64,000 nt of DNA from Chitinophagales bacterium (GCA_022360175.1 JAKSDI010000150.1:1-64000), one strand, 5' to 3'. Positions 15,201-24,560 are shown, counted from the stretch's first letter. A program made the numbers and translations. The notes: generated from the letters alone by a model not told the origin.

Positions 15201-17894
15201 AACCATATCTACAATGGCTTTGCTATCGGTACCATAGGCATCTGCAACCGTTAATGATACATCATAAGTACCAGGGCTGCCATATACAACCTTAGCTGTC
15301 CTTGAGGTAGTAGAACTCACATAAGAGGCGCCAGGAAACGACCAACTCCAGCTGGCACCAGACTCACTCAAAGCGGAATGATCTGTGAAATAAAAAGTAT
15401 CTCTCGAACAGCCTTTATAACGAGTATCCACTGATATTTCTGCACTAGGTGTACTCGTTTCATATAAATCAGACATCCATACACTCCGATTGGAAGGATT
15501 GATTAGTTGCTCTGTCCGATAGTTAATGATTATTTTTCGAGATGCCGTCCTTACAGGTAAGCCAGTATTATATAGTTGCCAGTCGGGCAAAGTAGCATTT
15601 TTATAATAAACCGTTCTGCTAGTACCTATATACAAACCTTCATTTGTACCCCTTTGGAGTGTCACTCCTCTTAGTACCTCTCCATCCAGAGCAGTACCCG
15701 TAATATTAATCCAGGAAGCACCTCCATCTGTTGATTTGAATATTTTATTATTATCATTGGTTTGCCTCCCAACCCTTGCCAACCAAAGGGTATTAGGATC
15801 ATCATAACTCAACTCGATATCATATTCTATATATCGTCTACTGCTAAACAGAGAAGTAGGAGGAGTTATTTCTGTCCAATTTTGCCCCCCATCTGTTGTT
15901 TTATATACCTTCTTCTCATCCCAGTAAGCTGGCCAGGTCGTTACATAAATCACATTGGTATCAGCCCATGACATTTCCACATCTGCTACAGGCTCTCCAA
16001 AATCATGAATCAGGAAGGCCGTATAATTATCATCTTCTGATTTCCAAAGGCCATCTTCCCTTCCAAAAAGATAATGAGTGTAATAATTAGGATGAAATTC
16101 AATTTGACTGGAACGCCCTATAATATAGTGGGTGTAAGGTTTTTGGCTGTAACTCCTCGTAGGTATTGTTACAGTTCTATCATCAGGGAGGGTTTTAATA
16201 TTGTAATCACTATAAACGATTTCTTCATTACCATAATTAACGAAACCACCAGTACCATCTCCTCCATCCGTACAAATCCAGCCATTGGTGTAGGTGTTTC
16301 CATTTTTTAGCAGCGTCCCATTGTGATACGCTCCTCCCAGCATCACTTCCCAATCCCAAAAACCAGCTCCAAAGCCCCAGAGGTCACTACCTGCTATACC
16401 TAAAATACGGCGGGTGAAATTAAGCCCTCCATCATTGGAATAAAAAATGCCTCCATCACAAGCCACCCATATTTCTCCATTGGGGTAATAATGAATATCG
16501 TGTAAGTCAGCATGTACATAGTCAGGCAGTCCGGGTTCGCTCCACTTGGAAGGGCAGACAAAAGTAGCGCCTCCATCGGATGAGACCCACATATTTACCC
16601 CTCCTAAAAAGACCGAGTCTTCATTGGTAGGAGAAACTGCAAATGCTACATCATAACCATACTGTCCACCATCATCACTACCATCCTTTGCCCAGGCCAT
16701 AGTATTGATATTTGGGGGAGTAGTCCCTAAATCCGGTAATCCCCCCGCTTGAGGGCCACAACAGGAAAAAGACCAGCTAGCTCCTTCATCCGTACTGACA
16801 TAAATACCATACAAGCCAGCCCCCCCATTAACTCTTCCAGTCAGCATCACATATACTTTAGACGGATTGTCAGGGGTAACTGCAATTTCTCCGCGACTAT
16901 GTTCATCATTTGGGTCGCCCAGAGCAGGGGTTGGCCAACCCGTAGTTTGCTGCGTAAAAGCATTACCTCCATCTATTGATTTATAAAACTCGATGCGATT
17001 GCTCACTACCTTTACCATATAAATGATATCGGGATTGGTAGGGTGAAATTCTAATTCCTGAAAGGAGCCACTCATGATGGTAGTCCAGCTAGATCCCGCA
17101 TCTGTAGTCTTAAAAAAGCCTCCATCTGTAGCGGCAAAAAGGATATTTTGGTTACTGGGATGCATCCGTATATCCCTGGTAGAAAAAGTAAGCCCCTGGA
17201 AACTCATATCACCAGTAGGTGACCAGGTAGTGCCTCCATCTACGGTCTTATAAATATTGTCAAACATAGAAGCATAGACAATATTCGAGTTTGTATGATC
17301 TACTTCAATCGCATACACAGTACCTACTAAAAGCCCATCACTTAGGCTGATCCAGTTCAGGCCACGATCCGTTGATTTCCATATCCCGGCAGTAGCGGTA
17401 CCAGCATAGATGACATCTGGATTACTTTCACAATGCTCTACCGTATATACATGAGCTGCTCCTGGAGCATAGGAACGACTAGCGGCATCATGATCCCAAT
17501 CAAAAGGGCCTACGCAATACCAATTGGCGGCACTAGAATGACTTAAGGTCAAATCTTTGCTTTTTTGGAGATAATTCGTTTCTAATTCCTTTAATCGTTT
17601 GTGACTTTCCTTGTCAAGAGTAGGGTCTTCAAACTGATATTCGTATCGCTGTATACGCCACAGCCAACGCTTCAGATATTGAGTATGCTGGTTTTTAACA
17701 AAAGGATAGTCTTTATAATAAGCATTAAAGGCATCCAGGACTACTCCTATATCTGGACTTTCTTCATACATCAGGCGCACCCAATTAGGAAGAGAGACAT
17801 CATTAGGACTACCATATTTTTCTTCTACCTGTGCATAATTTAATAACGCGATGTGCAGCGCCATTAAAACAAGAACACTTACTTTTTTAAACAT
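12264..17894 (-). CDS. Giant secreted BNR/PKD/LamG protein with C-terminal dockerin-like domain
   Basis: The 1876-residue protein has an N-terminal signal peptide. Residues about 130-800 hold nine Asp-box (BNR) motifs, such as STDRGLNW, TVDGGTTW, TTDAGSSW, STDEGASW and TTDGGQNW, as in VPS10/sortilin-like or xyloglucanase-like propellers. A PKD domain follows at about 820-905. Two concanavalin/LamG-like domains lie at about 901-1098 and 1285-1485, each ending in DEVTLWDRALSEAEIREL or the near-identical second copy. The last 64 residues are a duplicated dockerin-type calcium motif (D1818-A-N1820-M-D1822 to D1829; D1850-F-N1852-M-D1854 to D1861). There is no T9SS sorting domain; the gene 19 bases downstream has one. 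No catalytic residues for glycoside hydrolysis can be assigned by eye. A surface binding or adhesion role is inferred. Confidence 0.88.
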   Translation of the reverse strand: MFKKVSVLVLMALHIALLNYAQVEEKYGSPNDVSLPNWVRLMYEESPDIGVVLDAFNAYYKDYPFVKNQHTQYLKRWLWRIQRYEYQFEDPTLDKESHKRLKELETNYLQKSKDLTLSHSSAANWYCVGPFDWDHDAASRSYAPGAAHVYTVEHCESNPDVIYAGTATAGIWKSTDRGLNWISLSDGLLVGTVYAIEVDHTNSNIVYASMFDNIYKTVDGGTTWSPTGDMSFQGLTFSTRDIRMHPSNQNILFAATDGGFFKTTDAGSSWTTIMSGSFQELEFHPTNPDIIYMVKVVSNRIEFYKSIDGGNAFTQQTTGWPTPALGDPNDEHSRGEIAVTPDNPSKVYVMLTGRVNGGAGLYGIYVSTDEGASWSFSCCGPQAGGLPDLGTTPPNINTMAWAKDGSDDGGQYGYDVAFAVSPTNEDSVFLGGVNMWVSSDGGATFVCPSKWSEPGLPDYVHADLHDIHYYPNGEIWVACDGGIFYSNDGGLNFTRRILGIAGSDLWGFGAGFWDWEVMLGGAYHNGTLLKNGNTYTNGWICTDGGDGTGGFVNYGNEEIVYSDYNIKTLPDDRTVTIPTRSYSQKPYTHYIIGRSSQIEFHPNYYTHYLFGREDGLWKSEDDNYTAFLIHDFGEPVADVEMSWADTNVIYVTTWPAYWDEKKVYKTTDGGQNWTEITPPTSLFSSRRYIEYDIELSYDDPNTLWLARVGRQTNDNNKIFKSTDGGASWINITGTALDGEVLRGVTLQRGTNEGLYIGTSRTVYYKNATLPDWQLYNTGLPVRTASRKIIINYRTEQLINPSNRSVWMSDLYETSTPSAEISVDTRYKGCSRDTFYFTDHSALSESGASWSWSFPGASYVSSTTSRTAKVVYGSPGTYDVSLTVADAYGTDSKAIVDMVEVDNLCEATETPGMALHTATNGDYVKVTGANLDNLTHFTTTAWIYPNGSQEGFAGIVSSGDWCAHCEDTEGLIFDYYASRLWYKWPGDGNPWASNSGMEVPLNQWSYVALVIEPTQATLYLNDQKYIHSRTLDPGTIENLHIGYGHYSKSFKGDIDEVTLWDRALSEAEIRELRHLTKADLLATDPKLIAYYQFTDLVQASQIMDNGRIMHGNINNGAGLTTSTVPVGGGTSHRLTVSSSPLTYDFTDAGAKLYFSDCSPPDGEMVVSRLELSPNDPANANADPGNYWVLNYYGNSSNMFSYLDSIELQGVDQAFIDGLDNPEDALFYTQDENEGGNNWQTKSRGYKLINNNTLRFRQSNYIESSAQISLTDGGAYFSEVIPQNNCVPDSIPGSALHCIASGDYAQIPDMGLTSVEELTITAWVKPDGTQSDYAGIVMNDGTAGGPNFREGNNTLGYHWNGGWSWDSNLELPAGEWSHIAFVVEPTGVTLYLNGIGEKDIRSPGMIDLTTMKIGSYQGWGSRNFNGLIDEVTIWTRPLTQNEIREMMHLTQEDMISDPNLISYVQFNEAGGDTYDKSGNGKHTAFIGNATRATSTAPIGGGTSHRQDISVEGEYTFGDTGLKLDFPPAGTYPDGELVAYRINVPPDENPGDGNILPQGYWIVRNYGLNNTFTELESIVFESISPLYTTDENDPQLYTLYKRGSNAFGSSWASQDVADMIQATTNGNGTMTFNTANGITSFSQFAISDTRGISLSVKVFLEGAYDNGSGLMGDALRSHYHLPDTEPYTALGYTHINGGGGESCNATIFNVIGNDAIVDWVLIELRDKNDPTTILYTRSALLQRDGDVVDMDGSSAVLLTQVKEDDYYVAIRHRNHLGIRTPIALTFSGSTTVYDFTTAQGQAYGTNPMASLNGVFGMYAGDANMDGQVNAVDKNTYWRVQNGQPFNYDDSSADFNMDTAINAVDKNNYWRLNNSIIEQL

Positions 17895-18139
17895 ATTACT
17901 GTTCTTATTTTGTGTAAAAACAATGAGATGGCTTTACCAAACCAATTGGGGTGATAGCTAGAGCTTGAAGTGGATAAAATCTTAACTTACAAGCTTTGAA
18001 AGTAATAGTTTTGAGAGGACAACTTTATGCCTTTCGGCAAATGTTATTTATTGTTCCTGTATAAAGGGTAGAGCATTAAAGCTGTCTTTCCAATAATTAA
18101 TGCGGCATAAAAATATAAAAAATATAATTATATCATTTT

Positions 18140-18793
18140 ATGGATAGAACTACTCAGGTAGTTAGCTTATTCAATAAAAAAGCAGATTTGTATCAGGATA
18201 AATATATGGACACCTCTCCATATCATGACACTTTTGATTTTTTCTGTGATGCTATTTCAAAACATCAAAACCCTAGCATTCTGGATGTAGCTTGTGGCCC
18301 TGGTAATGTGACTTATTATTTGCTACAAAAATACCCACACTTTAACATCCATGGTATTGATCTTTCTGAGCGAATGATTGCCCTGGCAAAAGTCAACAAT
18401 CCGGCTGCTTCATTTGCAGTGCAGGACATCAGAAAAATTTGTGAACTAGAACACCAATATAATGGCGTCATCTGTGGATTTGGGCTACCTTATCTCTCTA
18501 AAGCCGAAGCAGAGCAATTCATTCTACATGCAGCAGAACGACTAACAACAGATGGTATATTATATATAAGTACGATGGAAGACGATTACTCCAAGTCTGG
18601 ATTTGTTAGTTCAAGCTCCGGCAAAAAAGAACAAGTTTATACTTATTATCATCAGGCGGAGTATTTGATTGCGATGATGAATAAAGTGGGATTTGAAGTA
18701 ATTTCCTCTTCAAGAAAAAATGGTAGCAATGGAGGCAAAGCGGTCGTAGAATTGATAATAATAGCAAAACTGCTATCAAAGCGGAGAGTATGA
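18140..18793 (+). CDS. Class I SAM-dependent methyltransferase
   Basis: The 217-residue protein has the Rossmann methyltransferase core: motif I ILDVACGPGNVTYYL (about 49-63), the acidic residue after beta-2 in IHGIDLSERMIALAK, and motif III-like YNGVICGFGLPYLSKAEAEQF. A post-motif segment, LTTDGILYISTMEDD, follows. It belongs to the Methyltransf_11/25 type of small-molecule methyltransferases. The substrate cannot be predicted. bshA begins 125 bases downstream on the same strand, so a shared transcript is possible. The first 20 residues resemble ubiquinone/menaquinone-type methyltransferase starts (VVSLFNKKADLYQDKYM), which supports the start. Confidence 0.88.
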   Translation: MDRTTQVVSLFNKKADLYQDKYMDTSPYHDTFDFFCDAISKHQNPSILDVACGPGNVTYYLLQKYPHFNIHGIDLSERMIALAKVNNPAASFAVQDIRKICELEHQYNGVICGFGLPYLSKAEAEQFILHAAERLTTDGILYISTMEDDYSKSGFVSSSSGKKEQVYTYYHQAEYLIAMMNKVGFEVISSSRKNGSNGGKAVVELIIIAKLLSKRRV

Positions 18794-18917
18794 TAAAACT
18801 ATTTCCTCCTCAAGCTGTATCATTTAATGCTGGCTTTTTGGCAAAGATGTCCAAATCATCATTTATCCAAAAAGACCATTTTAAAGCAGGATATTTACAC
18901 AACTAGGCTAGACAACT

Positions 18918-20051
18918 ATGAAAATAGGTATCGTCTGCTATCCTACCTACGGAGGGAGTGGGGTAGTTGCAACAGAACTTGGACTGGGGCTTGCTAAAAG
19001 AGGGCACCAGATTCACTTCATTACATATAAAAGGCCCGCCCGGCTGACAACCTTCCACGAAAATGTCTTCTATCATGAGGTGTCTACAGAGGACTACCCT
19101 CTCTTTGAGTATACTCCTTATGATACTGCTCTTTCCAGTAAGTTGGTAGATGTTGTTAAATTTGAAAACCTGGATCTGCTTCATGTACACTATGCTATTC
19201 CCCATGCAGCGGTAGCCTATATGGCCAAAAAGATACTATTATCAGAAGGGCGCTATGTACCTGTTGTAACAACCCTGCATGGTACTGATATCACGCTGGT
19301 AGGCAATAATAAATCCTTTGCTCCTGTAGTTGCCTTTTCTATTAATAAATCGGACGGAGTTACAGCTGTATCAGAAAGCCTTCGCCAGCAGACCTATGAT
19401 ACTTTTGATGTAAGAAATGATATTCGGGTTATATACAACTTCATCGACTTCGACCGCTTCCGCAAAGTAAATAAGGATCATTTTAAAAAAGCAATAGCAC
19501 CTAATGGAGAACGAATCATCACCCACGTTTCCAATTTCCGAAAGGTAAAAAGGGTAGGAGATGTACTACATGTATTCAAGAAAATTTATGAACGCCTTCC
19601 TTCCAAATTAATGCTTATTGGTGATGGGCCTGAGCGCCAACACATGGAAGAACTATGTCGGAAAATGGATCTTTGTCATGAAACCAGATTTCTTGGTAAG
19701 CAGGATGCGATAGAAGAATTATTAGCTGTATCTGATTTGTTTATTATCCCTTCAGGAAATGAAAGTTTCGGACTGGCCGCATTAGAAGCAATGGCTTGTG
19801 AGGTACCTGTTATTTCGACCAATGTAGGAGGCTTGCCAGAAGTAAACATCCATGGCGAAACTGGTTTTTTGAGCAATGTAGGAGATGTAGAAGATATGGC
19901 TCGCAATGCTATCCACATACTAGAAAATGATGATGTTCTCCAGCGATTCAGAGCAAATGCATTGGAACAAGCTCGTCGCTTTGACATTGAAAATGTACTT
20001 CCTAAATATGAGGCCTATTATGAAGAGGTGGTGAAAACCGCAGTGTATTAG
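18918..20051 (+). CDS. bshA: N-acetyl-alpha-D-glucosaminyl L-malate synthase BshA
   Basis: BshA is a GT4 glycosyltransferase that joins UDP-GlcNAc to L-malate, the first step of bacillithiol synthesis in the cytoplasm. The 377-residue protein shows the BshA start MKIGIVCYPTYGGSGVVATE, the acceptor-side motif LHVHYAIPHA, THVSNFRKVKRV, and the GT4 donor motif ESFGLAALEAMACEVPVI with the catalytic-type E-x7-E pair. Length and motifs match the BshA subfamily rather than general GT4 enzymes. bshB and bshC are not in the window. It converges with porZ over a shared hairpin terminator. Confidence 0.93.
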   Translation: MKIGIVCYPTYGGSGVVATELGLGLAKRGHQIHFITYKRPARLTTFHENVFYHEVSTEDYPLFEYTPYDTALSSKLVDVVKFENLDLLHVHYAIPHAAVAYMAKKILLSEGRYVPVVTTLHGTDITLVGNNKSFAPVVAFSINKSDGVTAVSESLRQQTYDTFDVRNDIRVIYNFIDFDRFRKVNKDHFKKAIAPNGERIITHVSNFRKVKRVGDVLHVFKKIYERLPSKLMLIGDGPERQHMEELCRKMDLCHETRFLGKQDAIEELLAVSDLFIIPSGNESFGLAALEAMACEVPVISTNVGGLPEVNIHGETGFLSNVGDVEDMARNAIHILENDDVLQRFRANALEQARRFDIENVLPKYEAYYEEVVKTAVY

Positions 20052-20072
20052 AAAGGGAAGGATGACTTCATG

Positions 20073-20130
20073 TTTCGGATTTATGATTTTGGATACTCAA
20101 ATTAAATGACCCGAAATCATAAATCCGAAA
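20073..20130. terminator. Bidirectional terminator between bshA and porZ
   Basis: A perfect 17-bp inverted repeat (tttcggatttatgattt at 20073-20089, aaatcataaatccgaaa at 20114-20130) with a 24-base loop separates two convergent genes. Flanking A and T runs are weak, but the stem is long. Confidence 0.75.
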
Positions 20131-20138
20131 GCACCTAT

Positions 20139-22484
20139 TTAATTAATTACCAATATTTTAGCCACAGCAGTATCGGCATCTCCTGAAAAGCCTGCAAAAC
20201 GAGGGTTACTACTGCTGAACACCAGGTAAACACCTGAGCTTACGCGCCGTCCATTGTAATCACGTGCATCCCAAATAGCTTGTCCTCCAAGAGCAGTTGT
20301 TTCATAAACCAGTTTGCCACTGATATCTGTAATTTTTACCGTAGCATCTCGCGCCAGGCCTTTGATAGCAACAGGCCCATCATAATCTTCTCTTACTGGA
20401 TTGGGGTAAACTGTTATATTTCCTTTATGTACATTACCGCCAGATACTGCATCACTCTGATAAGAGATCAGGCCTTCCAAAGTACCGATAAAGACTTCTC
20501 CACTTTCGCGATCTACTTCTATTTCAAGAATATCATTGCTAAATAATGGCGAGTTAGCTGTTGTAAAACGAGCTATTTCTTCTTCTCCATTTGCAGACAG
20601 CACAAAAACACCATTTTCTGTGCCTACCCATTTGCGGTTAGCTCCATCTATAGCTATTGTCTTTACATTTTCTGTTTCCAGCAGGTATGCGCCAAAACCA
20701 TCCTGCTCCACAATACGGCGAGTCCCTTCACATTCATCTTCAAAAGCGCTACTACCACATTCAAAAATAGTAATGCCTTCTATCGTTCCAACCCAAATAT
20801 CCCCTTCCAGGTCGGCAGCCAGGCAATTGACATTATTGGTGGGCAACTCGCTATCATTGGAAGTAAAAACTCTACATCGGTCATCAGAAGAATCATCCAT
20901 TAGCTCTCCTTCATCAAACAGCATCAAAGCGGCACTATTATTACCAAGTACCAGCCATTTATATCCGCTACCGTCTATCGCTAGATCATACACCAGGTTT
21001 TGATTACATGTAGGCACTGCAAAGCTGCGGAAAGTGCCATCTGGCATTAATACAGAGATGGGTTTAGAAACAGAGTTATTACTGATCCACAAATTGTTAT
21101 CCTCATCAAATGCCAAACCTCCTACACGTACACGAGGATCTCCATTTGCTTCTTGCAGAGTGGAGTTAGTATCTCTATATTGGTTAAACACCCCATTTTC
21201 ATCTATTTCTACCAAGCCCTCTATATAACTCCCCATATAGACATTCCCATTGCCAGGATGAATAGCAGAAGATACAAACACCTGAATATCGTCATCAGTA
21301 ACCGAAGGGTCTGGATTCGGCCCTTTTAGCGCCTCCGTTGTTTCCCGATTATAGATTGTCCAATTTCCATTAATAAAGGAAGCAAAGCCATCTGAAAGGA
21401 AACGAGCACTCAATGTTTGATCCAATCCACCAGAAGCCATCCACACCTCTCCATTGTGGATAGAAATATCCCAGACTGCTTCCGACCAAGGAGAATTCAC
21501 AGGTATTGCATCGCAAAAACCAGCATTAATATTTTCTAAAAAACGAAAATCACTTCGAGCTTCTTCGTTTCCAAACCAAATACGCCCTCGCTCATCTTCT
21601 ATAGCATAATTAGGAGCTTTCACACAATTGGAAGGGATTGTTCCTTGCGTTCCATCAGGGTGGAAATACACAACCCTTCCAGGGCGAAACCCTGCAAGAA
21701 GATATACACCTTCAGTGGTCAAAAATTCCAGTGTAGAACCTAATTCGTAATGAACAAACTCCAAACTATTCCCTTTATAACTGAATAAAGTATCATTAAC
21801 CGCTACATATAACTCATCATTGAAGGTAGCAAAAGCGGAAGCACTGTAATCATCCGGATATCCTTCTGCTGAGCCTAGCAGCTTCCAATTTCCAAAATCA
21901 TCCGGATTTATATTATCTGTTTCAATTCGGTAGATACCTACATCTGTTGAAGCATACAAGTATTCATCATAAAGATGTATGTCATTGACTGGAAAACCAG
22001 TAAATGTAGTAAAAGCAAATTCCTGGGCTGCCAGATTTAATTTCGAAACGCCATAAGTAGCGGCTAAGTAAACGATAGAATCATTCTCTATATATAAGCT
22101 ATTAATAACTTTTTCGCCAGAGAAATTATCGAAGTTTCTAATCTGATTGAGGGTAACAATTGATCCATCATCGTACAATAAATCGATGACCGTATTTTCA
22201 TAAACGATGATCAATACTTGTCCTTGGCGATTATATCGAATCATCTCGATTCCTACATTGGAAAGCCCTTCTACCCGCGTTATAAAGTCCAGGGATTGCT
22301 CTTCCTTGTCCACTTCCATGATAGCTCCCCCTGTAGAGAAATATACCTTATCATCGCTTTGGGTTACATATTTGCCTACACGATATGGCAAGTGTGCTCG
22401 CCATTCGCCAATAGGCAGTACAGACTGTGCCCCTAAGTAAACAGTCATCCCCAGTAATAAGATAGAGAGTAGTATTTTTTGCAT
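20139..22484 (-). CDS. porZ: T9SS component PorZ (two-propeller surface protein)
   Basis: PorZ is an outer-membrane-surface part of the T9SS attachment complex; in Porphyromonas gingivalis it delivers anionic LPS to the sortase PorU. The 781-residue protein starts with a signal peptide and the PorZ-typical GEWRAHLPYRVGKYVTQ. It then has two propellers built of blades such as GVSKLNLAAQEF, DVGIYRIETD, ERGRIWFGNEEA, EGDIWVGTIEGITIFEC and NRKWVGTENGVFVL. The last 85 or so residues are a T9SS type A domain (ITVYPNPVRE, VKITDISGKLVYET, RRVSSGVYLVF). Length and domain order match PorZ closely. A TAGCTTTG promoter box lies 49 bases upstream. Confidence 0.85.
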   Translation of the reverse strand: MQKILLSILLLGMTVYLGAQSVLPIGEWRAHLPYRVGKYVTQSDDKVYFSTGGAIMEVDKEEQSLDFITRVEGLSNVGIEMIRYNRQGQVLIIVYENTVIDLLYDDGSIVTLNQIRNFDNFSGEKVINSLYIENDSIVYLAATYGVSKLNLAAQEFAFTTFTGFPVNDIHLYDEYLYASTDVGIYRIETDNINPDDFGNWKLLGSAEGYPDDYSASAFATFNDELYVAVNDTLFSYKGNSLEFVHYELGSTLEFLTTEGVYLLAGFRPGRVVYFHPDGTQGTIPSNCVKAPNYAIEDERGRIWFGNEEARSDFRFLENINAGFCDAIPVNSPWSEAVWDISIHNGEVWMASGGLDQTLSARFLSDGFASFINGNWTIYNRETTEALKGPNPDPSVTDDDIQVFVSSAIHPGNGNVYMGSYIEGLVEIDENGVFNQYRDTNSTLQEANGDPRVRVGGLAFDEDNNLWISNNSVSKPISVLMPDGTFRSFAVPTCNQNLVYDLAIDGSGYKWLVLGNNSAALMLFDEGELMDDSSDDRCRVFTSNDSELPTNNVNCLAADLEGDIWVGTIEGITIFECGSSAFEDECEGTRRIVEQDGFGAYLLETENVKTIAIDGANRKWVGTENGVFVLSANGEEEIARFTTANSPLFSNDILEIEVDRESGEVFIGTLEGLISYQSDAVSGGNVHKGNITVYPNPVREDYDGPVAIKGLARDATVKITDISGKLVYETTALGGQAIWDARDYNGRRVSSGVYLVFSSSNPRFAGFSGDADTAVAKILVIN

Positions 22485-22532
22485 TTTATTCTTCTAGATT
22501 GGTATGATTATCACTCAACAAAACTGGCACTA

Positions 22533-22540
22533 CAAAGCTA
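22533..22540 (-). promoter_or_regulatory. porZ promoter -7 box (TAGCTTTG)
   Basis: On the minus strand TAGCTTTG matches TAnnTTTG and would give a leader of about 43-45 bases before the porZ ATG. No convincing -33 element is seen. Confidence 0.45.
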
Positions 22541-22728
22541 ATATTGTTTTTTTTCCTTTTTTAATCAATTCATTGCCAACTTGGCGACATGTCTATACAT
22601 GAACAGATTTCGGTGTAAATGTCATTAAACCAATACATAAAAATTCACAGACAAGAAATCATACACTCGAAGAAATTGCAGCAAACTCACAGATATACTC
22701 CCCTTTTAGCTTGTATCTCAAGAAAATG

Positions 22729-24477
22729 CTACTTAGCAATCAACTCCATCGTATACACCTTCACCCTATCTATACTATCCAGATAGTCATCGATACTTTG
22801 TGCAATGTAGTGGTCTGGCAAAATACCTCTATCTTCTGGCGAGGAAGTGGCCGAACTTATGCAGGTACTATTAGGGATGTAATACTCCAAGCCCGTATTT
22901 GAAAGTCTACGTATCGTTTGTCCGGCGGTGCAAAATTGATTAGATCCAAGCTCCTCTCCAATAATCGTTCCCAGTTTTAAATCTCTAGCAACAGCCATAA
23001 AGTGTCCTGTGGTAGAATTCCCATTTCCATCTATCAAGAAAAAAAGATTTCCTTCAAACTGCTTTTCAAAGGGATAGTGGAGCCCTTCATCTATACCATC
23101 TGGAGTGCTTGCATAATAAACAAATGGTTCATCAATCAAGTATTTCAGCAAATGAATACTGGCTTCTGGTGAACCACCACCATTATACCGCACATCAATT
23201 ATTAGATTTTCAACTCCTTTCTCATTCATTTCAACAAAGCAGCTATCTATGAATTGCTCAAAAAAGTCCAGATTATTCCACCAGTAATAATTAAATGAGG
23301 CAATGTTTAATATGGCTGTTTGATCCTCTTCCAACATCTCGAGAGATAATCGTTCTTCTGGATAATGATGCCTTAGTGGTTGTGAATAATAACTTTGTTC
23401 CTCCTGAGCACTATTCAACACAACAGGGCTTTCTTTTCCTTGTACAAGGACTTCATATTTATCAGGAAATCCCAAAGCATAAGGAATCATCCCTGGCGCC
23501 CACTTTTCAAAGTCATATTTTTTAGAAGTTTTGATATGTCCTTGAGATGGAATGTGCTTAAAAATATCCTGAATCAAATCAGAAACAGCCATGCCATTTA
23601 TGCTTAATATTTCATCTTTTATAGACACATGATCTTCATTTCCATTATTTGCCACTACATATAAGTGATCATTTATCCATCGGACCTCTAGTGGGAATAT
23701 ATACTTGTGGGGCAACAATTGCCATTCATGAAAAAAGTTGCCCATCGACGTATGTGAGCAGTTTGTATTGGCAATGATTTCACTACAATGCCAGATAAAT
23801 TCACCATAAGTGGTATGATCTGTAATCAGGCCTTTCTTTTGCTCAATCGTTTTTTGAAAATCTTCTTTAGTAATAAATTTAAGCGCATTAGGATGTATTT
23901 GAATCAATGTATTCCCTAATTGATCCAGATCATCACAATATTTTTTCTTTGTAAAAACCTGATCAAAACGGCTTCTTTCAGGAACATAGTCCGGATTTTT
24001 TATCCGATTAATTTGTTCCGCTCCAAAATAATTGAGAGAGTCCATTTTTACTGATTTCTCATAATTAGCCAGGGCCAATTTTTTATCTCCGCTCTTTAGA
24101 TAAGCTTCCCCTAAACTATCATATCCATTTGCATAATCAGGATATTCCGATACGATCAGTTTAAATATTGCAATCGCTTCATCCGTTTTATCATTCCACA
24201 ATAAAGAATATCCATACATAGTGATATCATCCAAATTATCGAAGGTGTATGCATCAGGGCTTTCTATTTTTAAGCGATGGTATAACTCGATTCGATCTTC
24301 AATTGATAAATGATTATTTTCTGCCAATTTGGGTCCAATAGGCATTTTTTCTGTTTTACTAATACCACTTTCTGTCCTGCTACCAGAAGAAGAAGTATTT
24401 TTACTATTCTGGCAGCTAAAAAAACTGATCCAGCCAAGGATCATCAACAAAAGCATGTTTATACGCATCTTACTCAT
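22729..24477 (-). CDS. TPR-containing S41-family protease-like lipoprotein
   Basis: The 582-residue protein has a lipoprotein signal ending at FFSC (Cys22). A tetratricopeptide-type segment lies at about 85-160 (YANGYDSLGEAYLKSGDKKL and ALANYEKSVKMDSLN). The C-terminal half is an S41/tail-specific protease-type domain, with LIIDVRYNGGGSPEAS, then FFLIDGNGNSTTGHFMAVAR carrying the probable nucleophile region, and GEELGSNQFCTAG. This is the S41 subgroup seen in Bacteroidota lipoproteins, whose substrates are unknown, and the catalytic triad cannot be fully assigned by eye. It is divergent from a membrane-bound OmpR-type regulator. Both genes have an identical TACTTTTG promoter box, which suggests shared control. 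Confidence 0.82.
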   Translation of the reverse strand: MSKMRINMLLLMILGWISFFSCQNSKNTSSSGSRTESGISKTEKMPIGPKLAENNHLSIEDRIELYHRLKIESPDAYTFDNLDDITMYGYSLLWNDKTDEAIAIFKLIVSEYPDYANGYDSLGEAYLKSGDKKLALANYEKSVKMDSLNYFGAEQINRIKNPDYVPERSRFDQVFTKKKYCDDLDQLGNTLIQIHPNALKFITKEDFQKTIEQKKGLITDHTTYGEFIWHCSEIIANTNCSHTSMGNFFHEWQLLPHKYIFPLEVRWINDHLYVVANNGNEDHVSIKDEILSINGMAVSDLIQDIFKHIPSQGHIKTSKKYDFEKWAPGMIPYALGFPDKYEVLVQGKESPVVLNSAQEEQSYYSQPLRHHYPEERLSLEMLEEDQTAILNIASFNYYWWNNLDFFEQFIDSCFVEMNEKGVENLIIDVRYNGGGSPEASIHLLKYLIDEPFVYYASTPDGIDEGLHYPFEKQFEGNLFFLIDGNGNSTTGHFMAVARDLKLGTIIGEELGSNQFCTAGQTIRRLSNTGLEYYIPNSTCISSATSSPEDRGILPDHYIAQSIDDYLDSIDRVKVYTMELIAK

Positions 24478-24494
24478 AAAGATTTTGTTTTATT

Positions 24495-24502
24495 CAAAAG
24501 TA
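24495..24502 (-). promoter_or_regulatory. -7 box (TACTTTTG) of the S41 lipoprotein gene
   Basis: On the minus strand TACTTTTG matches TAnnTTTG, 17 bases before the ATG, giving a short leader. The same octamer serves the divergent regulator gene at 24588-24595. Confidence 0.5.
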
Positions 24503-24530
24503 TGTAAGAGCGTTTTGATGAAGTTTCAAC

Positions 24531-24560
24531 TAATGTAAATTAGTGTAAATTGAATGCAAA
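24531..24560. promoter_or_regulatory. Candidate operator of phased 10-bp direct repeats
   Basis: taatgtaaat (24531-24540) and tagtgtaaat (24541-24550) are tandem direct repeats, followed by the weaker tgaatgcaaa (24551-24560). They sit midway between the two divergent promoters. OmpR/PhoB-type winged helices bind tandem repeats with about 10-11-bp spacing, and one is encoded next door, so this is a plausible autoregulatory site. The link is inference. Confidence 0.45.

Noticed and set aside
12264..17894. Truncated T9SS cargo missing its sorting domain
   Set aside because: The C-terminus is a complete duplicated dockerin-type module, so the absence of a sorting domain looks like a designed ending and not a truncation.
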